NCBI GenBank assembly: GCA_018398585.1
Contig: JAGTTD010000001.1
Location: 13,208,501-13,272,500 of the forward strand
DNA length: 64,000 bases
Direction: 5' to 3'
Source of the DNA: Simmondsia chinensis
Lineage: Eukaryota > Streptophyta > Magnoliopsida > Caryophyllales > Simmondsiaceae
Positions 58,804-63,130 of the stretch are shown one piece after another (the stretch's first letter is position 1; every line of letters starts with the position of its first letter). A program made the position numbers and the translations under genes. A model generated the notes under the pieces. That model was not told the origin of the DNA, made no database searches, and saw only the letters and a list, made by a program, of their open reading frames with translations.

Positions 58804-60581
58804 CTAAACAACTATAGAACATTTGAAAATATTTGTTTATTTTTAAATTTTTAAATATAATCGTATTAAAATTTATACAATATAATTTAAACATTTAATA
58901 TGCATACTATAATATTACATAATAGTATATTATAACCTTATATTTTATAAGTCAAACCATCAAAAACATGTCTGAATGTATCGGAAGCTTGTCGGAGACG
59001 TGTTGGGAAATTCAAAATTCAATAAAACGAATCGGACACCTTTTTTCACATATCGGACACTTATCGGTAGTGTGTCAGAAACGTATTGGAAATGTGTCGG
59101 AAATTCAAAATTCAAAAAAAGGAAGTATTGGATACTTTTTTCACGTATCGGAAGCGTGTTGGTGTTGGATACGTATTGGACACCGATACTCTGGCCACGC
59201 CCAATTTGCTTCTTATGACATCATTTCTGATCCTATTCTTGTGTGCCCACACCCAGACCCTGCGCGAGCGGGAGCCCTTGTGGCATTGGGTATGATGATG
59301 ATGATGATTCTTGTGTGCCCACACATCCACTGTAACATCCTCATCTCCGCCACCTTGAGCTTTTGTCTATGATGTCGCTTCATTGGCCAACACTCTGCAT
59401 CATATAAGGCATAGCCAGTCTCACTACCGTCTTATAGTATTTTCCTTTTTAACTTTAACGGAAACTTTCTATCACAAACCCGCAGAAGCTATCCTCCATT
59501 TATGCCAACCTACTTTAATATGGTTGTTGACATCCTTGCCTACTTCGCCATCTTGCTGTACCATGGAACTCAAGTATCTAAAACACTTCTTTTTCGGTAT
59601 GGACTTGAATCCAATCTTGACGTCTTCTATGCTAGGCCTGGTGGAGGTACAGAACTTGAGTTCCATATACTCGGTCTTGTATCTACTAAGTCGTAAGCCT
59701 CTCTATTCCAAGGCCCTTCTCCAAAATTTCAGTTTCTCATTTACCTTTTTTCGAGACTCTCTCACCAGAACTGTCATTTGCAAAAAGTAGGCACCAAGGC
59801 ACACCCCTTGGATGTGCCTAGTGAGCTAATAAATATGTTCTAATAAATAAAGGACAATGTTATTGGCAGAGCAAAAATATTAATGCCATAGCAACTTTAT
59901 GGAATCTTTGGTAATTACATCTTTTTCCCTTACAATAGTAACACCCTAAATAATATAGTGTATATGCATTATTGAGACTATTACAAAGACTCTTTCATAG
60001 TAGCCAGTTAGAACAACTAGTTCAATATTCAATGCATAATAGTCTTTTATTTGATTCCATGTTGAGCACGCAGCTCTTCTCTCACTCGCTCTTTTGGTTG
60101 TCTTAGATGATGAAGACTGACAAGTCATCCGAATCAGATGCTAAAGCGGCTTTACAGAAACTAAAGCAGAAGGAGCAGGTGTTAATTATAGTAACGATAT
60201 ATATATATAGATATAGATATAAAAGAAATATATCCATGAATGTTTACGAAGTTTAAGTGTCTTGTCTCTTTTGATCAGGAAGCCGCGAAGAAAGCTAAGA
60301 AGCAATTCAAAGGACTGTTTGACAAAAAACCCGGAGAGATTGCAGATGTAAGTGCGATTAATAAGGAAGAAGAGAAGGAAAATCATGCAAATGGTGATAA
60401 GGAGGATTCCAATGAAGGGAAGGTGCGGGAATCACAGGAAGCTCCACGCAGTTGGCATAAACGGGGTCTTGCGATATGTTTGATCTGCTTGGCAGTGTGT
60501 GTGCTTTGTTTTTTCTTGTTTGTGGCCTACGGCGGAGAGTTCACTTCGAAGGATTACGTAAGGAGCATCGATGAATTGTAG
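18872..60581 (+). CDS. PAS1: PASTICCINO1-like FKBP immunophilin, 20 exons, intact
   Basis: Exons: 18872-18933, 19050-19134, 19937-20006, 20950-21047, 21872-21994, 23973-24005, 26723-26781, 26904-26988, 27181-27339, 29284-29341, 30882-31030, 31702-31799, 31975-32044, 33964-34023, 43941-43997, 56030-56098, 56280-56357, 57465-57566, 60107-60178, 60279-60581. They join in frame to 1,890 nt (629 aa), close to Arabidopsis PAS1. Layout: basic N-terminus, three FKBP domains (about 50-148, 165-265, 278-383), TPRs (about 400-530), a Lys-rich calmodulin-binding-type stretch (about 533-546) and a C-terminal transmembrane segment (593-613). In Arabidopsis PAS1 acts at the ER as a scaffold of the very-long-chain fatty acid elongase complex and affects cell division and cytokinin response; the role here is inferred from homology. 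Introns 5 and 15 begin with GC; the other 17 follow GT-AG. Start chosen as the first Met in the exon that continues the conserved DDKRRKK motif. Confidence 0.93.
19160..19915 (+). repeat. About three ~235-bp degenerate tandem repeats in PAS1 intron 2
   Basis: Intron 2 (19135-19936) is almost entirely a repeat. Each unit contains ATGAAATG.GTTGCT, a TGTGGGTTTT(G/A)TTTAGGGTA block, a GTTATTG segment and an AAATTT.TGAAATTTTA.AGCTATTAT segment. ATGAAATG(G/T)GTTGCT occurs near 19407, 19635 and 19875. A short related piece is near 59850-59950 in intron 18. Confidence 0.7.
19937..24005 (+). CDS. PAS1: PAS1 exons 3-6: first FKBP domain
   Basis: Exons 19937-20006, 20950-21047, 21872-21994 and 23973-24005 encode residues 50-157. 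They include [16 protein letters not shown], a [12 protein letters not shown] loop and [17 protein letters not shown] followed by [10 protein letters not shown], the strand pattern of an FKBP fold. The highly conserved active-site aromatics of classical FKBP12 are largely not in their usual places, as in other PAS1 proteins, so strong prolyl isomerase activity is not assured. Intron 5 after this block's third exon uses a GC donor (AAG|gcaagg at 21995). Confidence 0.9.
22409..23661. mobile_element. TIR DNA element in PAS1 intron 5
   Basis: Inverted ends GGCCTATTTGATAATAGA (22409) and TCTATTATCAAATAGACC (ending 23661) match at 17 of 18 bases, flanked by direct CTATG (22404-22408 and 23662-23666). 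No transposase is visible, so it is non-autonomous. Its ends also contain TTTTCCAGTTTT-type repeats. It contains a later insertion (22896-23460) and two copies of a GTACTTAAGGCTAGGTTCC word about 130 bases apart (near 22713 and 22842). Confidence 0.65.
22896..23460. mobile_element. hAT-like non-autonomous element, nested
   Basis: Ends TAGGAGTGTAAACGA and (reverse complement) TAGGGGAGTAAACAAG. Flanks CGCTAAGG (22888-22895) and TGTTAAGG (23461-23468) agree at 6 of 8, the two differences being C/T. An 8-bp duplication is the hAT signature. The interior is a patchwork of CTCGA/GAGCTTG words with no transposase. Confidence 0.6.
24459..26424 (-). mobile_element. Collapsed CRM-type Ty3/gypsy element in PAS1 intron 6
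   Basis: A perfect 5-bp target duplication AATAA (24454-24458, 26425-26429) brackets the element. On the minus strand: 5' LTR 25894-26424 (TGACGCAGCC to TGCATCA, 531 bp), primer site TTGGTATCAGAAC at about 25881-25893, remains of gag-protease-RT, then integrase end and a 3' LTR of only 73 bp (24459-24531), whose middle has been lost. Its LTR ends and protein pieces match the larger copy in intron 14, so the two are one family. Confidence 0.85.
24532..25890 (-). pseudogene. gag-pol remnant with RT joined to integrase
   Basis: The longest frame (24610-25185) reads an RT start ([14 protein letters not shown] segment, [38 protein letters not shown]) and then switches directly to integrase sequence [12 protein letters not shown]. 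The RT palm, RNase H and the front of integrase are missing. Upstream (25450-25620, minus strand) a protease piece with IDSESYE is visible in place of the usual D-S-G. Non-functional deletion derivative. Confidence 0.8.
26723..27339 (+). CDS. PAS1: PAS1 exons 7-9: second FKBP domain
   Basis: Exons 26723-26781, 26904-26988 and 27181-27339 encode residues 158-258: [18 protein letters not shown], then an acidic-poor loop, [20 protein letters not shown], and [13 protein letters not shown]. The [17 protein letters not shown] core corresponds to the standard FKBP V-x-x-G-x-E-x-G..M..GE motif. Exon 9 is the longest internal exon of the gene (159 nt, 53 codons). Confidence 0.92.
28470..29204 (+). mobile_element. 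RTE-type LINE, 5'-truncated, in PAS1 intron 9
   Basis: The plus-strand frame 28477-28796 gives the C-terminal end of a plant RTE-type reverse transcriptase: [54 protein letters not shown] and [14 protein letters not shown] 3' UTR of about 400 bases with a C-run (29132-29147) and a GACCCTGC...CGGGAGCCCGTGAGGC block ends in a (GTT)n tail at about 29185-29204, the usual RTE ending. The fragment ends 79 bases before PAS1 exon 10. The 5' border is approximate. Confidence 0.8.
29284..32044 (+). CDS. PAS1: PAS1 exons 10-13: third FKBP domain
   Basis: Exons 29284-29341, 30882-31030, 31702-31799 and 31975-32044 encode residues 259-383. The translation includes [75 protein letters not shown] and [22 protein letters not shown] followed by FYDT and PEGFE..V..M..GE..LV is the FKBP signature. 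Splice phases are consistent across all four junctions. Confidence 0.93.
29926..30495 (+). repeat. 289-bp tandem duplication in PAS1 intron 10
   Basis: CTAGCATGTTCAAGAAGG occurs at 29926 and 30215, and the following roughly 280 bases are nearly identical, including an A-rich GAAAAAAGAAAAAAAAAATC stretch. By eye only a handful of differences, so the duplication is recent compared with the surrounding transposons. Confidence 0.85.
31334..31362. repeat. Poly-C tract (29 C) in PAS1 intron 11
   Basis: An uninterrupted C run. Such runs also occur in the two RTE copies (29132-29147 and G-run 57859-57882) and at 5899-5924. The length is uncertain because homopolymers are prone to sequencing error. 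Confidence 0.7.
32446..33220. mobile_element. hAT-like non-autonomous element in PAS1 intron 13
   Basis: A perfect 8-bp target duplication TCTCAAAT lies at 32438-32445 and 33221-33228. Ends: (A)GGGGTGTAAATGA and, inverted, GGGGTGTAATCGA. Both subterminal arms (about 32460-32730 and 33060-33210) are dense in CTCGA/GAGTTCGAG words in opposite orientations and could fold into a long imperfect hairpin. The A/T-rich centre has no transposase. Same general type as 22896-23460. Confidence 0.75.
33964..60178 (+). CDS. PAS1: PAS1 exons 14-19: TPR region
   Basis: Exons 33964-34023, 43941-43997, 56030-56098, 56280-56357, 57465-57566 and 60107-60178 encode residues 384-529. Helical repeats of TPR type are visible: [39 protein letters not shown] and [20 protein letters not shown], with the usual small residues at positions 8 and 20 and a basic carboxylate-clamp-like KALYRRG. 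TPRs in this family bind Hsp90 or other partners. The three short exons 14, 15 and 16 are separated by 9.9 kb and 12 kb of retrotransposon-filled intron, yet keep frame and splice signals. Confidence 0.92.
34366..34837 (-). repeat. 3' LTR of the CRM-type element
   Basis: Plus-strand ends TGATGTAGCG and CTGCTGCATCA. The last codons of the integrase frame run into it (stop at 34786). Confidence 0.88.
34786..38131 (-). pseudogene. CRM-type pol: protease, RT, RNase H, integrase
   Basis: Minus-strand frames in order: protease (37751-38131) with [19 protein letters not shown]-terminus (37184-37726) with [13 protein letters not shown] and [22 protein letters not shown]-RNase H (36008-37180) with [14 protein letters not shown] (FDD intact) and [19 protein letters not shown]; integrase (34786-35826 plus the frame from 36014) with [10 protein letters not shown] and [11 protein letters not shown]. 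Frame breaks sit near 37744, 37182, 35860 and 35485, so no full polyprotein can be made. The C-terminus shows no chromodomain; it ends ...[11 protein letters not shown] and continues into the 3' LTR, a layout known for CRM elements. The RNase H and integrase carry further changes. Confidence 0.88.
38180..39068 (-). pseudogene. CRM-type gag, 3' part
   Basis: Overlapping minus-strand pieces (38696-38974, 38324-38632, 37974-38423) give a gag with [19 protein letters not shown], a [18 protein letters not shown] stretch and a zinc knuckle [14 protein letters not shown] (CX2CX4HX4C) near 38165-38215. The 5' end ([20 protein letters not shown], starting 43223) is separated from it by the nested element 39069-43108. 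Several frameshifts. Confidence 0.85.
39069..39831 (-). repeat. 3' LTR of the gag-only element
   Basis: 763 bp. Keeps GGTTTGTAACA at the end where the other LTR has lost four bases. CAG/CAGCAG-rich block at about 39655-39735. Confidence 0.9.
39891..41779 (-). pseudogene. Gag of the gag-only element (two frameshifts)
   Basis: Starts [14 protein letters not shown] at 41779. A frame change near 41690 leads into a long Gln-rich coiled-coil region ([20 protein letters not shown] and following, 41691 to about 41250) and a Pro/Gln-rich linker; a second change near 40950 leads to the conserved gag core [40 protein letters not shown] and a zinc knuckle [14 protein letters not shown], then an acidic tail ending at 39891. 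The core frame (39891-40964) is open for 357 codons. The same gag architecture occurs in the two elements of intron 15. The relatively long open core suggests recent constraint or a young copy. Confidence 0.85.
42348..43108 (-). repeat. 5' LTR of the gag-only element
   Basis: 761 bp, starts TGTTACGCTCGGGC on the plus strand and ends CGGTAACA before the target duplication GCTTG. The primer site lies immediately to its left. Confidence 0.9.
43261..43747 (-). repeat. 5' LTR of the CRM-type element
   Basis: 487 bp, plus-strand ends TGATGCAGCG and CTGCATCA, followed by GTTAG. Clearly homologous with 34366-34837 but with several small indels. Confidence 0.88.
44501..44668 (+). repeat. 121-bp tandem duplication split by a retrotransposon (intron 15)
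   Basis: CT(A/C)TGAATAAAGGAGA starts at 44501 and again at 44622. The second unit runs into the insertion at 44669 and resumes at 55862 with CCTATTTCTCATGGGAAATA through about 55931. The pre-insertion order is therefore recoverable. Confidence 0.75.
44829..45253 (+). repeat. 5' LTR of the plus-strand chromovirus
   Basis: 425 bp, TGTTATGATCC to GTTTAACA. A CT-rich, TCTCATCT-repeat stretch precedes the end, and AGTATAAGTAGCTCAATC near 45075 may be its TATA region. Confidence 0.9.
45256..45268 (+). other. Primer binding site (initiator Met tRNA)
   Basis: TGGTATCAGAGCC, perfect match to the usual plant Met-tRNA primer site, two bases after the LTR. Confidence 0.88.
45359..46730 (+). pseudogene. 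Chromovirus gag with premature stop and frameshift
   Basis: Starts [13 protein letters not shown], then a coiled coil ([39 protein letters not shown]), a frame change near 45740, a Gln/Ser-rich linker, and the core from about 46060 ([16 protein letters not shown]). A TAG at 46124 replaces the Trp seen in the gag-only relative. A further frameshift near 46600 precedes the zinc knuckle [11 protein letters not shown] (about 46660-46695). Confidence 0.87.
46713..50190 (+). pseudogene. Chromovirus pol: protease, RT, RNase H, integrase, chromodomain
   Basis: Protease with [19 protein letters not shown] (about 46900-46955) and [15 protein letters not shown] end (47111 on); RT (47525-48300) with [19 protein letters not shown] and [11 protein letters not shown] (FDD intact); RNase H with [19 protein letters not shown] and a DALSRR end (about 48680); integrase (48809-49642) with [33 protein letters not shown] and [13 protein letters not shown]; chromodomain (about 50075-50165) with [17 protein letters not shown]. 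Stops at 47035, 47522, 48497, 48785, 49700 and others; most fit Trp TGG to TAG or Gln CA(G/A) to TA(G/A). The integrase Asp-Asp-Glu region is complete. Best-preserved pol in the window. Confidence 0.9.
50205..50628 (+). repeat. 3' LTR of the plus-strand chromovirus
   Basis: 424 bp, same termini as the 5' LTR, preceded by the polypurine tract and followed by CAAGA. Confidence 0.9.
50842..53990 (-). pseudogene. Chromovirus pol with C-terminal chromodomain
   Basis: Minus-strand frames: protease end [13 protein letters not shown] (53769-53987), RT (53038-53617) with [19 protein letters not shown] and [11 protein letters not shown] (FDD intact), RNase H (52273-52725) with [16 protein letters not shown] and a DALSRRQ end, integrase (51511-52272) with a [23 protein letters not shown] zinc-binding region, SMDFIEGLP and [11 protein letters not shown], and a chromodomain (about 50860-50975: [19 protein letters not shown]). 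Stops and frame breaks occur near 52770, 53036, 53380, 53640 and 51360. The Trp and Glu residues of the chromodomain are kept. Confidence 0.88.
53984..55384 (-). pseudogene. Chromovirus gag and protease start
   Basis: Start [13 protein letters not shown] at 55384, a Met/Gln-rich helix, a Pro-rich linker, then a stop near 54897 where other family members have Trp. The core (53984-54811) has a zinc knuckle [14 protein letters not shown] and continues in frame into the protease [19 protein letters not shown] (D-S-G intact). The gag core is related to those at 39891-41779 and 45359-46730. Confidence 0.85.
55524..55861 (-). repeat. 5' LTR of the minus-strand chromovirus
   Basis: 338 bp; plus-strand TGTTATAGTCC to CTATGACG. 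The final base departs from the CA end kept by the other copy (CTATGACA at 50813). Contains an A/GAGAGATGAG-rich block similar to the LTR of the gag-only element. Confidence 0.87.
56510..57005. repeat. Degenerate GACCCGA-rich repeat in PAS1 intron 17
   Basis: Dense variants of GACCCGAA/ACCCGACC on both sides of an A/T-rich core (56800-56880), beginning AGAGTTGGCAAAATGTGACC. The style matches the other short non-autonomous DNA elements here, but I could not find a convincing terminal repeat or target duplication. Confidence 0.5.
58363..59190. mobile_element. ACGGATACGG-type non-autonomous element inserted in the RTE LINE
   Basis: It splits the RTE coding sequence between GGGGCCAC (58355-58362) and CTGGCCAC (59191-59198), an 8-bp duplication matching at 6 positions; joining across gives continuous RTE sequence. 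The left end is CTAGGAAGCACGGATACGGA and the right arm carries repeated (T)ATCGGA-AGC/GTGTCGGA words with two ~65-bp units containing AAATTCAAAATTCAA (59010 and 59105). Two AT microsatellites (58543-58580, 58766-58801). No transposase. Confidence 0.7.
59253..59306 (+). mobile_element. 54-bp RTE LINE 3'-end insertion with 18-bp target duplication
   Basis: ATTCTTGTGTGCCCACAC occurs perfectly at 59235-59252 and 59307-59324. Between them lies a segment starting CCAGACCCTGCGCGAGCGGG and ending in (ATG)n/(ATGATG). This matches the 3' end of the plus-strand RTE at 29150-29190 (GACCCTGC...GCGGGAGCCCGTGAGGCA). It is thus an extremely 5'-truncated RTE copy, here in the opposite orientation to the RTE that hosts it. 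Confidence 0.85.
60279..60581 (+). CDS. PAS1: PAS1 exon 20: Lys-rich stretch and C-terminal membrane anchor
   Basis: Encodes residues 530-629 and the stop. [17 protein letters not shown] is the basic amphipathic stretch seen in PAS1 and FKBP42-type proteins next to the TPRs. It is followed by a polar Glu/Asp/Asn-rich linker and a hydrophobic segment [20 protein letters not shown] (from residue 593). This anchor is Cys-rich and followed by about 16 hydrophilic residues, a longer tail than I recall for the Arabidopsis protein. Consistent with tail anchoring in the ER membrane. Confidence 0.88.
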   Translation, partial: EAAKKAKKQFKGLFDKKPGEIADVSAINKEEEKENHANGDKEDSNEGKVRESQEAPRSWHKRGLAICLICLAVCVLCFFLFVAYGGEFTSKDYVRSIDEL

Positions 60582-60850
60582 TGTTGTTATAGCCATAGAC
60601 AGAAGGGAGCTGAGATTTTTGCTCAACGATGCATCGGTTTTGACTTGAAGGCTTGGTTTTATGTTGCCGATGCATAAGTGTCGTACTGTTTTCAAGGATA
60701 TTTATCTGTGTGTGGGATTCTCGTGAGAGATTATAGCCAAACTTCTGGTGAAAACACCAGTGTACAAATTATATATTGAATTACCTATACTGCAAAGGCT
60801 GCGTATACTATAGGTGTTTTTGAATGTATATGTTCATAGGCAAGTGGTCT
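60582..60850 (+). other. Presumed PAS1 3' UTR
   Basis: Follows the PAS1 stop codon (60579-60581). No repeat signature. The end of transcription cannot be fixed; no perfect AATAAA is present, and the nearest A/T-rich candidates lie around 60765-60840. Confidence 0.4.
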
Positions 60851-61030
60851 AATGATTTTGCAAATGCAGCATTCTCTCTGATTTGAAATCCCCTTGGTGG
60901 TGTTGCTGCAATGCCAGTCATAGAACAAAACAGAAAAACTTGCTTGCAAAACTAATTTGGAGATGACTGACGAAGTTTTACGCTAATTGGACGTTGTAGG
61001 GACTCAAATTTGTAATAGTATGGTTAAAAT

Positions 61031-61715
61031 TAGGAATGGCAATGGGGCAGGTTGGGGTTGGGTTCGCCTTCATCCGGATCCTACCCAAAAAAACCCCAAC
61101 CCAATCTAATTCCCAAAAAAACTCATTTACCCCATAAAAATTCAATTCAAATCCAAACCCATCGGGTGAAATAGATATCTAACCTAAATTTATAATCCAT
61201 TTAAATTCTAAAATAAATTATAATATTGAAATCTAATTTTAATGTATATAACAATGGTATTGCTATAATAGTAACTTAAAAATAAATATTTGGACATATT
61301 GTTATATATTTTTCCTTTTTTCATTTGATATGTATAATAATAGTTATAATCCAATATTAGGGAGTCATTTAAAAACCTTTTTATGAGTAATCTTTACATA
61401 TATATTTGTTACATCATAGTTTCAAGGAATAGTTTCAGAAAAACCATAAATATTGGCACACCAAAAAATATTAGAATTTGGTCTTTTATGTTAAAAACTC
61501 AAAATTTAGTAATTTCAAAAATTTCCTACACTAAGCATAATTTTGGGTTAGATATGAGTTGAGTTTGATATCATCCAAATCTAACCCGATTCAAAATCCA
61601 TTTATTAACATTTAAATCTAAATTTATTTAAAACCCATCTTTTGCATCCAAATCCACCATAGGTGGATTGGTTTGAATGGACATCCAACGTGGTCGGGTT
61701 CAATTTTCATCCCTA
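61031..61715. mobile_element. hAT-like non-autonomous element downstream of PAS1
   Basis: Ends TAGGAATGGCAATGGGGCAGG and, inverted, TAGGGATGAAAATTGAACCCG. Flanks GTTAAAAT (61023-61030) and GTTCAAAT (61716-61723) agree at 7 of 8. Subterminal arms have GGGTT/AACCC-rich words (CCCAACCC, GGTTGGGGTTGGG), the middle is A/T-rich and lacks a transposase. Confidence 0.7.
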
Positions 61716-61723
61716 GTTCAAAT

Positions 61724-62790
61724 CCCCTTTGTTGCGATTTGAGTGCTTTGAGTTTCGACTAAGAGTTACAAGTTTAACTTCAAAAATAATGCAAACGAAA
61801 ATATAGCCAGAAAAAGGAATGAAAAATAAACAGAGACAAAAGACAATGGATTTAACGTGGTTCAAACTAAGCATACATCCGTGACGCCCCCTAAACTAAA
61901 GGAGACTCTCTATTGTAATGTTTTGATTACAAACACAAGCAAATTCTACAATCTTTACCTAGACTAACCCTAAACAAGGTTTTACAATCTAAAACCTTAA
62001 ATCTAGCCTAAGATGCTTTGATCTCACCATCTTTAACATCGGTTCTATAACGTGCCAAGGAAGAGTTTCTGGTGTTGGAATTGAGCCAAGGGACAAACCG
62101 ATTGCTTTATCCTTTTGGAGGAATGAAAATGGTGGAACCCTAATATCCCAAAGTTCTTGTTTTTCATTCGAAGCGCAGCCCAAGAGGAGAAGCACCCTCA
62201 TGCTTAGAAAGGACAAAAAAAAAGGGGAAAACAAGAGAGAATAACCATCTCTTGCCAAATCTCAAAAGTGCATCCAAAAGGGCTACTGTCACAGTTAATT
62301 TTTAGACTAGCTGTGATGGCAGTGAGGTTCACTCACCCAACCGAAACCCACACTTAAAAATACAAGAAAAGCACACAAAGGAAACGCAAGGGAGAATCTA
62401 TGAGAATAAGGGATTATTTTATTAATTCATTTCTGAGATTATATCGCATGCCAAATGAATACAAATCCTACATATTTATAGACCATGACAACCCCAAAGT
62501 CATGGGTAACCATTCCCGCCAATTTCCCTTCTTCCTTGTTCAAACCGTGCCCCATGATCTCCTAAAATGCCTAGTAACGGTCATAGGTTAAGGCTGGTCA
62601 ATGCCCCTTTCTCTTATTTTAGGGGTCTAGTTCGAATTGGCGGTTAACCCATCTGCTCAAACGCCACTCTTCCTCTTTTCCTGCTCAAATCTCGTTTGAA
62701 CTAGTCAAGGGTTTTTCCCGCTTTTCTTCTTAAGTAACTGCCACCCATGTGCTCAACATGCTCCTTTTTCTCCATCTAATCCTAGGCCTA
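61724..62790. other. Repeat-like flank, candidate LTR sequence
   Basis: No protein is recognisable. AACGTGGTTCAAACTAAGC (about 61855) and the PBS-free, A-rich stretch after it look like LTR ends of plant retrotransposons. From 62320 to 62640 the sequence has the flavour of the transcribed part of a minus-strand LTR. No second copy or target duplication is available in the window, so borders are not given. Confidence 0.3.
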
Positions 62791-63130
62791 AATGAGCCTT
62801 GTTGGGCTTGCACATGCATGCGCTGGGCCGGGCCAACGCATGCCTGCACATGTCGTGGGCCGGGCCAGTGCCTTGCACTGGGCCTGTGCCCCGTATTGGG
62901 CCTACGCATGCTTGGGCCAGGCCAATGCCTTGCACTGGGCCCACGCCTCATTTTGGGCCCCTCACATGCCCTGAGCTGGGTCGGCATCTTGCGTTGGGCC
63001 TGAGCCCCCTCCCTGTGCGGGCCCCGAGCCCCCGCCTTGAGCTGGGCTTGCGCATTCCTGGGCTAGGCCAGTGCCCAGCACTAGGCCCGTGCCCTGCGCT
63101 GGGCCTGAGCACATCTGGGTCGGCCCAGTG
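62790..63130. repeat. GC-rich degenerate GGGCC repeat array
   Basis: About 340 bases made of variants of GGGCC(A/G)GGCC, TGCACTGGGCC and (G/C)CATGC, alternating roughly every 18-40 bases. G+C is far higher than anything else in the window. Long open frames exist on both strands because of the composition, with no protein-like conservation. Confidence 0.6.

Larger units (their letters stand above)
57800..59830 (-). mobile_element. RTE-type LINE (minus strand) in PAS1 intron 18, interrupted twice
   Basis: From right to left the minus strand gives the RT catalytic region (about 59760-59800, FAND where FADD is expected), a piece with [31 protein letters not shown] and [10 protein letters not shown] (59472-59666), VAEMRM-like sequence to GHTRI (about 59320-59370), then [13 protein letters not shown] (to about 59199). 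After an 828-bp insertion it resumes (58362 down) with the WFGHV region and [18 protein letters not shown] end. A 3' UTR with a G-run and a CAACAACAA tail (reverse of TTG repeats) lies at 57800-57815. Same family as 28470-29204, opposite strand. Confidence 0.82.
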
